Origin: Baylisascaris procyonis
Lineage: Eukaryota > Nematoda > Chromadorea > Rhabditida > Ascarididae
Reading direction: 5' to 3'
Assembly (NCBI GenBank): GCA_037389465.1
Contig: JAZARR010000059.1
Coordinates: 4,859,001 to 4,923,000, forward strand
DNA: 64,000 nt
Part shown: positions 51,702 through 64,000 of the stretch, piece by piece
Layout of the letters: the number at the start of each line of letters is the position of its first letter
How positions within the stretch are numbered: position 1 is the stretch's first letter
Program-made: the position numbers and the translations under genes
The notes under the pieces: model-generated
Seen by the model: the letters and a program-made list of their open reading frames with translations, nothing else
Told to the model about the DNA's origin: nothing
Database searches by the model: none

Positions 51702-53540
51702 TTTATATTAAAATGAATCGTCTTTTCTAAGCATGAGTCGGATTGTAAGGTTTCAGTTCAGTTCATTAATCCAACGCACGAAATTTTTATTTTATTTTTT
51801 ATTTTTTCGATTTCATGATGGCGCAAGCTAAAACTCCTTATGTATGATGCGAATTGGATTTTATCCATCCACTAAAAGTTTGTCTGTTAAGTGCACTGTA
51901 CGTTGGCATAAAAAACCTACTTTGCATTTCCATCACCACGTTCTACTACAATCTTAGAGCAAATTCGAGTCGTGCTATTAATTAGTCTCAACATCCTACC
52001 TACTAGGGATTAGAAAAACAGGAAATTCGACGTTCTCGCAACAAATGCGCCACTGCATTGCAACTCGATGACGCATTCCAACTAAAAGTGTCGTCGTACA
52101 CGCTTTTAATCTGAATACACTTTTTTATTGATTCATCTTGTCTTTATTTTTTCTACGTGTTTTTATGGTGCTCATTCAGCATTTAGCCCATTATCTGAAA
52201 ACAATTCATGATTATGTGCAGTTCTTTTGGTCAGCTGGTCGCCATTAGTAGACTGCTATAAAACACTATTAGGCGTTATGTCAATCAAGCGTCGTTTTTA
52301 AATGATTCATTGATTAGCTAGTTTGATCCGGTTCTCTGAGCCTCGTTGCCCATGGCCACATCAGAAAAAAACTGGGCTCAGACCTTCTAAATGGAGTTGA
52401 CTTTGCTGTTGTTAGTTATATCGATAGTGCAAATCACTTGTAAAAATGCGATGCAGCTAGTTCCGTCAGATTTGTTCCTTCAATAATTGCTTGAAATGAA
52501 TTTGATTAAAAAACGCCGGCAGTCGTCAGAATTTTTTCGTTCGTTTATCTTTCTAGTTGTTTACATTAGAATTTTTGTTTATTGTACAGTGAAACATTTC
52601 CGTCATCCTACTAAATAGATTATAAAGGACTGTCGTTTATCTCTAAACGAGCTTATTTTCTATTGATGAAAAAAAAAATATTGCAACCCAGCGAGAGCAA
52701 TTTCTCAACAGTGCGATTATATGAGTAGCAGCGATTGCCATTATTTGATGTAAAAATTTGTGTTCAAGCCAAACAACGTAATGTTGAGAGATTATTCGTT
52801 GCTTAGATTGATGCATTTTATGACAGCCGAACTCCATTCGTTATTTTATTAACTCGAAATATGAGATGTTGAGTAAACACCACATGCTGAGCATATCAGT
52901 TCGAGGGTTCGTAGAATATCGAAGCAAAAAACGAATCTCATTTTACATGGATGGTTGGTTATTCCATCAGGATGCAACACACCAACATCGTAAACAATTG
53001 AATTGCGTTACAAGATTTTCGATCGCATGTTTGCTATGCATGCATGTTACTACATGGAAGCGTTGGCATTCCTGCAATGTTGTCTTCTAGTTATAAGCAC
53101 TGCTTCTTTAAATAAGCGATCTCATTATTTCAAATAGAAAAGTTGATTTCAGTGAAACCTTTCGTAATGTGTCACGAACTTCCCACTTCTATACGTATAA
53201 ACCCACTTTTTTCCACATCTTCAAAAATTCCAAAGAATTTCTCAAGTGCTTCTCCACCCTTTAGAACGTCGGATCCTCCCTCCTCTAAGTCATGTTATCA
53301 TTTGTCTTTGCGTCTAACTGCTTTATTGCCAGTCGATAGCGGTTGATGAAGCGCAAACTTTCTTAAAGCAGTTGTTAGAATCGGCATTTTTCGCAACCGC
53401 ACCCATGCAGCGTTTGTCATTTACCTCTGCACCTGCACTACAACATCTACATCGAGCCGTCATAGTGTGATAGTTATTTTAGGTGATCAATAGAAAACTT
53501 ACCCCATGCGGTGCGGATAAAGGTTTACAGCATCGCTTCG
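51702..53540. other. Non-coding stretch, nothing recognised
   Basis: Short open frames only (52866-53090 and 53143-53346), without domains or matched splice sites. Confidence 0.4.
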
Positions 53541-53543
53541 CAA

Positions 53544-54150
53544 GCAACAGATTAGGCAATATTGGTGCGTTGCAGGTAGTTTTATTTTTGAGCTACAATA
53601 TCGCCTCCTCCATCTGCCCTAGAACGCATAACTAACCCAGTGTCTTTAAGATTATAGAAGTGAAGCCCCTAGACAGTGCGTTAACTCATCATGAAGGAGC
53701 CGTCATTGAAGATAACGGAGGCTGTTGCAGACTGGCTGTCATATGCAGTGCTGTTCACTTTGATATCAAGCTACATACTTATTGAGCGGATAGCATTTTT
53801 ATGAATTCAGGGTGGTGAAGACACGATAAATGCTATCGCATCAGGTTGCATCGATTTCTTAGAGCGTTCGAATCGGACAAACTCATGTTCCATTTTTTTA
53901 AAATAAAGTATTACGCCTATTTTCGCAACCGAAAAACTACAGTTTGCTCTTCAAACAGCGCAATTACTCTTTTGCAGCTGCTTTGCACTGTCATCTGGCT
54001 ATTTATCAACTGGGTGTGATTAGTTGTGATTAGATGCACACCACGCGTATTGTTAGAATTATCTCGTTGCTTTTTAAAGGTTCATAGCAGCGCATGGCTG
54101 TCCATTTTTCTCACAGGCAACAGAGTAGGCAGTATTGGTGACGTGCAGGT
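53544..54150 (+). repeat. Pair of diverged 34-bp direct copies
   Basis: Bases 53544-53577 and 54117-54150 share 29 of 34 positions, starting GCAACAGA and ending TGCAGGT. Both read N-R-[LV]-G-x-I-G-x-x-Q in one frame and end at a donor-like CAG|GTA. They may be duplicated exon ends of a repeat protein, or a small dispersed repeat. Confidence 0.6.
53641..53785 (+). CDS. Possible terminal exon, 47 residues
   Basis: An excellent acceptor (actaacccag, with its branch-like ctaac) opens a frame beginning VFKIIEVKPLDSALTHHEGA, followed by a GGCC doublet, and closing with TGA at 53783-53785. It would need an upstream exon ending in phase 2. The 34-bp element just upstream ends in another phase, so the two do not join directly. 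No family is recognised. Confidence 0.35.
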
Positions 54151-55408
54151 ATGGCAGCGACTATCAGTCGAACAGCCAGAAATGTTGGCCACTAAAAAAT
54201 ATAAACACTTTCGACCTAGGGCAAAATAGCTCATCAGTAGGGCTTCCGCTTAAAAAGGACCTAAGTGATCTTGAGTTATGCTGTTTTTCTACCACTGCTA
54301 CAAGTAACGTCCTTCTCTGACCGAAAGCGCTTCATCACACCTGCTGAGTATTTCTCTTCTTATTTAGTTTGCAGTAAAGGTCGTTTGCGAGAAAGCTGTC
54401 CCAAACAAGCTAAAAGGAAAATGCTGTAGTCCCTAGATAATCTCGAAGCTCAAATTTTGACACAAATAAAGAGTCAGATTTATCGATCACTCTTAGCATG
54501 ACAACTTGAAAGCAAATGATTTATTAATGGAATGTCTGCGGTCCATCTAAGCTCTTTCAGCAAATGTCGTTTTTTTTACATTGGACTTATAACACTATTC
54601 TATCATAAATACGCATAAATAAGTGTGCCATAATGAACTTGAATAAGCCATATTTCTTATGGTATTACCTTATATAAAGCACAGCTGTGAAAATTGAGGA
54701 ATTAGCATAAGAAGAACTTGCTACTCTGATCTATGTTATGCTTTCAACGTTAAGGGAGATTTATGACCTGTGTTGAGCTGTCGTTGCTTCTTGATTAGTG
54801 GGCGCTCGACAGTCGAATAATTGCAAACAACGATTTTATGTTGCAGCGTTGAATAATTAATTGTTTTTCAAAAAAGCAAAAGAAGTGTAGACAAGCTTAA
54901 GATTCGGGAAAAACAGAAGATTCCTGTGAGTATTTGATGTTTTCGTAAGCGCAGAGACAACACAATCACTCCATTTCGATGAAAGTTGGTCTTCCTAAAT
55001 GGGTAATATTCCTTTATGTGTAATATAATACTTGATTGTTACTTCTGTTGTGATGATCATATCAAATCGGGTCTGATTCACAGTGTGTTGGCGTTTATTG
55101 CATGCGGTACATTGCATGTGGCACATCTACATCAAATTTTATTGTCAAATTTATCTTCCCATTCGGCTGGCGATTGATTTAGCAAGCAGGCTTTAATCCT
55201 ACTTGAGAGTAGCTTGTTCTGAGCAACTTGCTATAGCTTGAATAAACTGTTATGATTCCTGTTGCACCTGAACTCCTCGGGTCCACTTTTTCGTGCATTC
55301 TTCCGTTTTTCGAGCATTTTTCCTGTTTTTGGTGCACCTTGAGCAGGGCAAAATTTAAACTTGGTCTCAAGAAGAATATATTGAAGATTGAGTGTTGTCC
55401 GTATATCG

Positions 55409-55600
55409 AGTGGACACAGTAGGTCACTGTTTAATACTTCATATCCTTTCGCATTTTTGGTGGCAAGCAGCGTTTTGCACCTTCAACCCTTTCCATCTCC
55501 ATTTGCGTTGAATAGAAAAGAGTCAGCACTATTTGGACACAAAAAAGAGTCAGCACTATAGTGGACACAGTAGGTCACACAGTAGGTCACTGACACAGTA
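55409..55600 (+). repeat. Nested short direct repeats
   Basis: AAAAGAGTCAGCACTAT occurs at 55516-55532 and 55543-55559. AGTGGACACAGTAGGTCAC occurs at 55409-55427 and 55560-55578, and CACAGTAGGTCAC recurs at 55578-55590. The pattern looks like repeated slippage or template switching. Confidence 0.8.
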
Positions 55601-58600
55601 TTTATCATTCGCAGAGAGTCTGTTCTCTAGTCAGCCATGGCTGTTCGTTTTTGCCCGACTTTCCTCGCCCAATGCAAGTTTGTTTGTCAATAAAGTAGGC
55701 AGACGAGTGACTGGTTGGTAGAGATTTGATCCGTACGGACCATAAGATGATCAGTACGTTTTAAACTGCCGTTGGCTGAGTAGGCCATCGAAATAGCGAC
55801 AATTTATTTGACATTTTCTTGCCTGCCAATACCATCTCTTCACACTCCTGAGAAGGTGTCATCCAGCTCGAAGATGGATTTAAGCAGATATACAATTTCG
55901 ATAGGGCCAAGAAAATCCTTCATTCAGCTCTTAAATAGCGACTGCTGCAATCTACAGTCGACTAAAAAGCCATCGAAGCGATACACTGAGTGTCCAGCCC
56001 CGCTAAGGAAGTTCCAATGTATGCATGGCTTGCGTAAAGCTGCGTACGTTCTGGAGAAGGCGATTGATTGGCGAGAATCTCGGCTATTTCACCGCTGAGG
56101 ACCACCCACCGTGAAAGCATTTGAGCGTAGAAAAAGCGTAGAAGCATGTAACAAAAATGGTCCCCCGAGGCTCGAATGCCTGCTGTAGATTTTCAAGCAA
56201 TTGGTGTCATTGTTTCATGCTGCTGTCCGCATTTAGCGATGTGACTGCTCCTTCTATCATAGCAGTACCAGTTTTCTCCATCATTACTTATCAGTTTAGC
56301 TTTTCCTCATTCGCATTGGGCACAAGCACACCTAGGTAGAATAACGTGCTCTCAGTTCAAAGCATGGCTAATATTATAGTATCTACTGAAAGTCTGTCAA
56401 TGAATATTGCCTTGAATGTGAATGCATTGTCTCCATATGACAAAAAGCTATGAGAGAAATTGGATTCCAAAAGATCCATCCGTGCCCGTGCCAGTTAGAG
56501 TTGTGCTCGTTGAAAGGAAATATTTGAATACTTGACAGCAATTTGCATTTGCAGGATAATTTCCTGTATGCGTTATGAAATGTGCTCATGCATATAATAA
56601 GCTGGATATGAAATTTCACACGGGAACCTGCAGAAAGTCGGGCCTTATCCTGTCTAGAGAATCACTTGTCCTTCTTCTTTCCTTCAAATAGGACAGGGGT
56701 TTTCTTGGAGGAAATGATGCTTCTCCCCCTGTCCCCTCTATGTCTCCTCGACGGCATACTTCCAAACGAAAATGCTCCTTAATCGAGGATTTCGCGTTTT
56801 CAGCAAAGTCGAGTCCATGCAAATCGCGGTAGGGTATCATCTAGAGGAAATGATATCTCCTGCAAGACGAGTTTCGGCCAGAAAAGCTAGGATTGCAGGA
56901 AATGTGGCGTCTTTTTGGGAGTGCATGCTAACTACTTTTCAGCTCTAATTCTGAATAATGAACAAACAGGGAAATAATTTTTGTTTGGTAAAGTTGTGTT
57001 GATGGTGGCATAATGTGCCGAAGTGTCAACAAATATTTCATCCTCTATTTTTCGGTGTTCACCTCGAGCTGTCCTATCGAAGTCGCCATAAATCGAACGC
57101 CCTACTTTTGAAGTAGAAAGTATCGCTTGGATAATTCAATACAAATTTTCCGCTCAGTTTGCTCATTCATTCAATTTAAAATTTCCTTCAATGTATCCAT
57201 CAGTTATCCATTCAACCAAAAAGCAGCAAAACTCATGAGAATAATTTTAATTAAATTTAGAAGGACCATGTGAGGATTTTCAGCAATTTTTTTTGAACGC
57301 GGCGCCATTTTATTATGACGCTAATGCTTGCTGAAGGGTATAAATGAGTATTTTTTCTCATAATATTTCTGAGGTGCTGAGGAAAATTTGCAGCATTTTC
57401 ATTTTCAAAATGCTCGAAACAAATAATGCAAACGGTTAACAAACAACAAATCTTGTATGTGTTGTGTAGTGATCACATTTGTTAACAAGCATCTCTCAGC
57501 TATTAATGATTTCATCGGAACGATTCCGAGCCGGTTTACGTTGGACGGGTGGTCACAAATGGTCATCACACGTTTTTTGGAATGTTGACGCACGCTATCA
57601 CCCTATTGGAGGAAAAATTTTGCTTCACAAATATAAATATACAATGTATCAAATTTTACTTGTCCAGTTAGGCGAAATTCTCCATTGAAAAGACTAACAG
57701 CCAGTAGATGCATCAGTAGGAAAACTTAGAAAATCTAGCCACGATTAAACATATTGCTTCTCACAGTCTTTCAATTTTTGTCACGTGAACAGCAGCCTCA
57801 TCCCACGCATTGCGAAGGCGGAGGAGCTGTATTGATGAAATTTTGTAGATGTAAGCTCCACTACGGGAAATCCTTGTTCTTGAACTTCCTTGAAACTTTT
57901 TGAAACAATCTGTTACTGTAACCTTAAAAAAACTGTCAACTTAACCCGTGAAACCGTAAAAAAAAACCGCGAATTTTGTCACGAGAGTTTCTATTAAAGA
58001 ACAAGCCAAGTTAAAGCAAAACAGATTTGTGGTTGAGGCTTTGCTTCTCAGCAATGAACCGTATGGGGGACCGCATAATTTTACTATATTGGACAGGACT
58101 GCAAACAGCGCATCTGCCGGCAAGGTCGATATCCGCGTTTTTACTGCTCTTGAGGCCTTAAATTCGAGTAATTGCAGCTTCATGTTTCATCGGAGGGGTA
58201 ATTTACGGAAGTATGCTCATAAATGTGAAAGAAAATTAGCTGACTGATACGAGGAATGTATGGTAAATTGTCAGCGATATACTATGTCAAGAAGGCAAAC
58301 TTGCATGAAGTTAAAAGATAGGATAGATCTGGCCAGTGCGGATAATTCATTGCAGACCTAAACACTCTGTGAACAAGCCATTTTGCTTGAAACATTTCTC
58401 ACATGGTTCATTCGCAATTGGATTGCTATTATTTGCATCATACACGTGGAATATAATTATAGTGTCACTTCTCTTATCCTATGATAAGCATTACTGCCAC
58501 ATAGGCGAGCATCGGCGGTTGCAGATGAGATCAAGTCTTTTTAGCACTCAACGAGGATAACAACAATAATGCATTACCTATTTCTGAATTATTTAATCTG

Positions 58601-61600
58601 TTTTAGAGTGAGCGCAAGACAGTGTTATTTACTACAGGAGTAAATATTCTTTTATTTATTCTTTTAACATTGATTACGTTCAGAAAGGATGTAAGACAAT
58701 ACGTTAGAACAGTTCATTTAGAGCTGCTAGCTGCGAAGCGGCCATACTCTAACAAAAACTAACTCATATGTGATCGTTCTGAAGGATAATTTTGATGCCG
58801 ATATAAAAGAACCTTAGGCATTAAAGTACCTCATTTATGATGTGAGGCCAATTTACTGATGATATAAATAGAAATTGAAGAATGATATTTGCATCTTCAC
58901 AACACCCCTCCTCCGCACATGCACTGCATCCTTACATCATCCTTACATCATAACTTTCAAAGGATTTCTCATCAGTCCCGAACTTCAGCGTACTTTTTGC
59001 GTACAATAAATGCCATCGTCACACATGTGCCAACGTTAACAAGGGGAAAAAAAAAGCTGGTCGAATGTGCTGCTCCCATTGTATGTTGATACAAAGAAAG
59101 GAGGGAAGGGGGTATGATATGCAAATATGCTGTTAATAATTCAGTTCGCAAGGAATTTTTGAAAATTCTGCTTGTTTGCTTCGGCATTGAAATTCCGCTA
59201 TTCTTGGCTAATAGAATGCTAAACGTAGATGTCCTTTTGAAGGCGTATTTTTAGAGATTTGATCATGTTTGCAACTGATTTATTTGCTAGCGACTACATC
59301 CTATCCCCGGAGGAGATATCCCAACAAGAGCGTTACATAGTTTCTTTTGTGTTCCTTTGTTCAACTCATTAGTGCTCTATGGAGACTGGCAAATTTTTGG
59401 AGATCAACAGAGCAATTCCCTTTCTACTGCTGAGGTTTATGGATTTCTGATGCATTTTGATTCTGCTTGCTTTTTGGTCCCCTAAAAATTCTCTTCTCTT
59501 ATTTTCGTTTAGTTTTGAGCATTTTACGAATATGAAAATCAAATCTTGAGAAGGGAATCAAAAATGCCACCCATACAACATAGGCTATTTGTTTGAACTG
59601 AATAGATTGGAATACAGCAGCTATGAATGGATTGCACGCATAAGACAATAGACAACACTGCTGGGATCTTTAAGTAGCTAGTTGTTGGCTGTGATGCTTT
59701 TATCGACCGTCATTGTCTTTTAAACCTTTATGTCCAAAAGCCACGCATCTAAAATTTTTTCAGCATGAGCTGTCTGTCATTATTATAACCCTTCAGGTGG
59801 CGGTTTGGAAGGCGGCGGAATATCGCTACTGTAAGCGACTTCACCTATGCTTTTTATGCACTCTTGCAAATTTACATTTGTAGAGTGCATTACGATAAAG
59901 TCGTATTTGTGCGTGTGTTTGTCTGTGTGTTGAAAAATTTCAACTCGGAAACCACTTAATCTATAAAGATTTAATTCGATGCATAGTCAATCCACACCTT
60001 GTAACAAACGGCCAAATTGCACCATCAGCCTCTAGGATTATAAACACTTAAAGGTGAAAAAATTTTGTGCGCATTTACAAGCTGTCGAGCCGCATTACAC
60101 AGCAACTGAGTCCCCCCCAAAAAAAAGCTTTGGAGAACATTCATTCCAATATTCGGATAGTTTAAATGTAAATGTCTTATTAAATATGTTATGTAAATAT
60201 TTTTTATCAGCAGTAAACCGAGATGGCTGACCTTAACTGGTAATAAGAATTGCAAAAGCACATTCCTTGTTAACTTTAACAGCTTGGAGCGTTACTTGCT
60301 AGCTTTCCTTCCACTCTTCACTCGATCCCATAACTTCTTCGAGGCACTTTTTCCTGACGTTATACCAAAAACGTTTCTTTTTCTCAAAAAATCGATTCTG
60401 GGAGGAATTTGAACTTTCGAAGCCGTTCGAGCGCAGTTTCTTGATGTCGTAGTTCTAGCACATATTATATCAACTTCGCTTCCTTAATTTTGCCTCGCAT
60501 ATGCTGTTTTGTTTCGTAACAATATGCACTTCCTTATCTCTTCCTAAAGCATGCACTAAATATTGAAAAAGCAGGTGAACAAATTAATAAATAGATTAAT
60601 TAAGAGTGGATTGTATAGTGCAAAAATTTGTGAGGGCTTTCAATTGGTTCAGTCGGATTTGCAAATGTAGACGATTCGTTTAAAGAATTGTTCTGGAGCA
60701 AAATACAGATTTTATATCGCCTATATAGGGTCGCCTACATGGGGGTTTTTCGTCAAAGCGATCGCCTATTCAGCTACGAGGAGACTGCTTCGTATATTTT
60801 TTCCATTGCCTTGCACACGTGCTCAAGACAAAACGACAGAAGTCGGGACATGTTAGCAGCTAAAAGCAAAAGGCACGTGTCATGTGCATATGACCGGAAG
60901 AATAGAAGATCGAAACGCATAGTAAGCGAGGAAGGTGTAAGGCAACCATATGTGTGCTACACTGAGGCATCACATCACATATTACGTCTAACGTGGTTTG
61001 TTTTCCCACGTCTTAGGGCGAAAATGTGATGAAGAGCAAACCGTTGTATAGAAAGGGTGTGCACGAGACTTGAGGCAACCAAAATTGTGGCTTACTTTGA
61101 AACTTAGGCAACAAACCCTTATCCCTAAAAACTAAGAAGTAAGCCTGCTTTCCATTTCTTGTAAGCTTCAGGAGCTAAGGTTTATTTTCAAGTTGAAATC
61201 CTTTTTTTTTCAACGTCGCCATTTTGCTGCCTCGCGTTTTCTTCAGCACATATATTTCTTTTTACGTCTTCTCTGGGTCATATGCTCGTTATATGTGACT
61301 CATGCTTTTATTTGCCCAGAATTTCGTTTTTAAATGCCCCATCAACAGTTTTTTACGGCGCGCCTTTACAGTCTTGTCTTTCTTTTCAATTTTTATTTCA
61401 AAAGCGCAAAACAGGAACTCCCGGAAAAACATCCGAGTTCAGATTCCAAAACTTCAGTTCTAGCGTCGCCTTAGTCCATAAATTCCTACGTCATTTGCGA
61501 GTCACTTCGAAACAGTTTTTGGAAGAACAAGAGAGAGGTGGTAGGGGAGGAGGGAGAAATCGGAAAATTCCTTAGCTTCGACGAGTTCTCGCAACCATTA

Positions 61601-63007
61601 TCGACTCTCGCCGCCTACACTCCAATCCCACCCTCATTTTTGAAAATTACAATTACTTCGAAAACTTCTCCCTGATCTCGGTAGGAAATCACGTAATATG
61701 TCTGTACGCAGAACCGATCTTGGTGTCACGTCGTCATTATTGAATTAAATCATGTTTGAAATTAATTCTAAGGTTGTACGTTGGAATTGTCGTATATTGA
61801 GTCATCAGTATGTTATATGGATGAGTGAGAAAACGCTTTGTGATGCGAATCCTGCATCAAAAAGTGCAGAAATGATGACCATTTTGGACGTATTAAGAAA
61901 TTGGGAACGATGTCTTCTTCTTCTCCCGAATGGAAGCGCTTTCATGAAGGCTGACATTTAGCATGCGCACATCTTGATGATGGTCTTGCAGGATTAAATT
62001 TCTTGACCGCCTCAGTAAGGAGAGCATTGCTGAGTGGAATGTATCTCGTTGAAGTGTGGGGCATTCTCTAGGCTTACATCGTCACAAATGAATGCCGTAA
62101 AAAGTTTTTTGCATGTCACTAAGAAGTTGATTAGATTGAACTAGGGACGTGCATGTTGTCGTTGATGCGATTCAATGAGACAGCAGTCATGGATCATCGC
62201 ACTCAAAATGATCACGAAGGTGGTCGCGAGACACTGCAATAACGTTGCCAATAAACGTCCCAAAGCGATGACGATGCTGTCCGTCGCGCCAATTCAGCTG
62301 ATTTAAGCATGCAGCCCATTCGGTGGCACTTTTTTTGTTAGACTAAAATACGCCCGTCTCGAATGGCAAATCCGAAAGAAGGAAGGCGCAATGAATTCGT
62401 AAAAGCTTACGCACTCGCAGCTCCTGGCTGAGAGATTCTCCTATCTGCTCCACTACTCTGCTCATCGTTTTCGGCCGTTTCATCATGTCTTTTGAGCAGT
62501 CAGGTTGCGTTGATGCTGTCCACTGCTACCTACCATTAATCGCCACCTCAAACTGTGCACTGCTTCGACAAAAGAATTACATTGTTTGGTTGTGCCTTCA
62601 TGCGATAGAGCTGAATTTCTCCTTCCGAGTATCACCCACGAAGATCTCATGGCGATTTTGATATTGATCTCTAAGCTACGGTTTTCGGTATCAACTTGTG
62701 CGATTATTGAGTGGATTTGCGATCCTTTGCGTCATAAAAGAATCTGATGAAGAGGAACTGGATGCAACTTTATTATATTTATTGCTGTTGCTTCGAACTG
62801 CCTTTCTCATTTCTGTTAAGCCAAATTCAATCAATAATATGTTTTAGTTCTAGTTGCCAACTGCATAATGTGAATCAATGTGACAGAGATTGATAAAAAA
62901 TAGTAATTTCTTAACACTTTCTAATCTAGCTGCAATTCAGTGTAGGACTAAGGAAGCAAATGTGAAAGGAATACACTCATCATTTCCCAAGCGTTACTAA
63001 ATTTTGC

Positions 63008-63207
63008 AAAAAAAAAAAAAAAAGATGAAAGTTTTGCCTTAAAATCTTTTCCAATTTATAATGCATTGCACCATATAACATTTCTCCTAAAATTAAAAAA
63101 AAAAAAACGGATTATAGGTTTCATTTATGTTCATCTAGTGCTGATTTTTCTTATATGCTATGTGAGTGAAGGATTGGTGGATCTGTTTTTTTTTTTTTTT
63201 TTTTTGG
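63008..63207 (+). repeat. Cluster of poly-A and poly-T tracts
   Basis: Two A runs (about 17 bases near 63010 and 13 near 63095) and one T run (more than 20 bases, near 63187-63206) lie within 200 bp. Opposed A and T tails could mark ends of old retrotransposed sequences, but no coding remnant lies between them. Confidence 0.6.
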
Positions 63208-64000
63208 TTTCTTAATAAATGATAACCAACTCAGCCACTAGATGTTTAGGTCCTAATAACCTCCAGCGTCTAATTTTTTCACCAATCAACACAAATTATT
63301 CGTATCACAATCTTTCAAAGTTTTTTACCAGCACATTTTGGCAGCAAATTGATATTCTTGAACTCTCTTATTGCCGTCTTTGTTAAGTTTTTGCGAAAAG
63401 ATGATAAAAATGAACGTTACGTGTGTATAGAATACTATGGTTAAGAGCGCTACTGAGTGATGAAAAAAATAAGTTATGTGGTACTATCCTCAAACTCCGA
63501 ATTCGCTAGCTACCAAAATTAGGAGGGGTATTGATTTAATTTACATAGGTTTCCAATATTTAATATTTCCTGTTGTTGTACACCTAAGATTAAAACATTT
63601 GCACCTAAAATGGGTGGTTACAACATTCTGCTTCGCGAAAATAATACCTAGACAAAGAGAAGTTGAAAACAAAAAATGAAAAACTGTTGATAGTTTCAAG
63701 GATTTTTTTGTAACGTCGCGAAATCCCCACAAAGTAATGAAAGATATAGTTATATGTTGTTGAATGAGATCGATCAAAATCAAGTGGATCGATATTGGGA
63801 AATGCAGCAGTGTAAATGAGATGGATAAAATTGAGACTGGCAGCTTTAAATTTTCATTTGAATATTATGGGCAAAGTTATGAAGCGTTTTCTGCGTCCTT
63901 TCAAATGTGGAAGCTTTGGTGCATAATTGATCACCACGGCATATCTTTCAATATTTCAAGGATTTTTTGACAACATCTTGCGATTTACATATCCAAACAG

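Larger units (their letters stand above)
54151..64000. other. Long non-coding stretch, nothing recognised
   Basis: Open frames such as 55808-56098, 60688-61029 and 61282-61575 (96-113 codons, plus strand) have no domain and no clear splice partners. Their number fits chance. Short nested repeats and poly-A/T tracts are listed separately. Confidence 0.4.

Noticed and set aside
52866..53090. Frame with LFHQDATHQHRKQ, superficially like a mariner/Tc1 transposase D-box (xxHDNAxxH)
   Set aside because: The key N is missing, no neighbouring transposase motifs are present, and no terminal inverted repeats were seen.

Overview
This is an AT-rich (roughly 38% GC by eye), intron-rich animal genomic window. 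Short introns (for example 47 bp at 34605-34651), weak polypyrimidine tracts, acceptors ending in TTTCAG or TTTTAG and frequent ctaac branch-like motifs suggest an invertebrate, most plausibly a nematode with low gene density. The species cannot be named from the sequence. No bacterial operons, CRISPR arrays, rRNA or intact tRNA were found.

Layout. (1) 343-2193, plus strand: several open, splice-compatible exons of an unrecognised protein. (2) 2073-8612, minus strand: the best-resolved gene, an F-box/leucine-rich-repeat ubiquitin-ligase adaptor in nine or ten exons whose phases all match. Its introns hold a decayed tRNA-like sequence. (3) 8613-32140: mostly non-coding, with a few weak exon candidates, a decayed ~31-bp minisatellite (14218-14932) and a broken non-LTR retrotransposon reverse transcriptase (20541-21560). 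(4) 32141-36903, plus strand: a secretory signal-peptide exon, a basic-site-rich propeptide ending in a short Cys-Cys peptide, a compact unrecognised alpha-helical gene, then two exons of a secreted cystine-knot ligand of the Noggin/Trunk/PTTH type. (5) 36904-64000: mainly non-coding, with a probable small terminal exon set near 42 kb, AT microsatellites flanking a hammerhead-like motif near 46.8 kb, short duplications near 53.5-55.6 kb and poly-A/T tracts near 63 kb.

How genes may work together. The F-box protein would act in the cytosol or nucleus as the substrate receptor of an SCF ubiquitin ligase. The 32-37 kb cluster looks secretory. The signal-peptide exon at 32141-32384 ends in a phase that fits both the short-peptide exons and an alternative start of the cystine-knot exon, so one locus may make two secreted products, or three genes may lie head-to-tail. 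Only transcripts can decide. By-eye exon finding in the other regions is weak, because many frames on both strands are open by chance.
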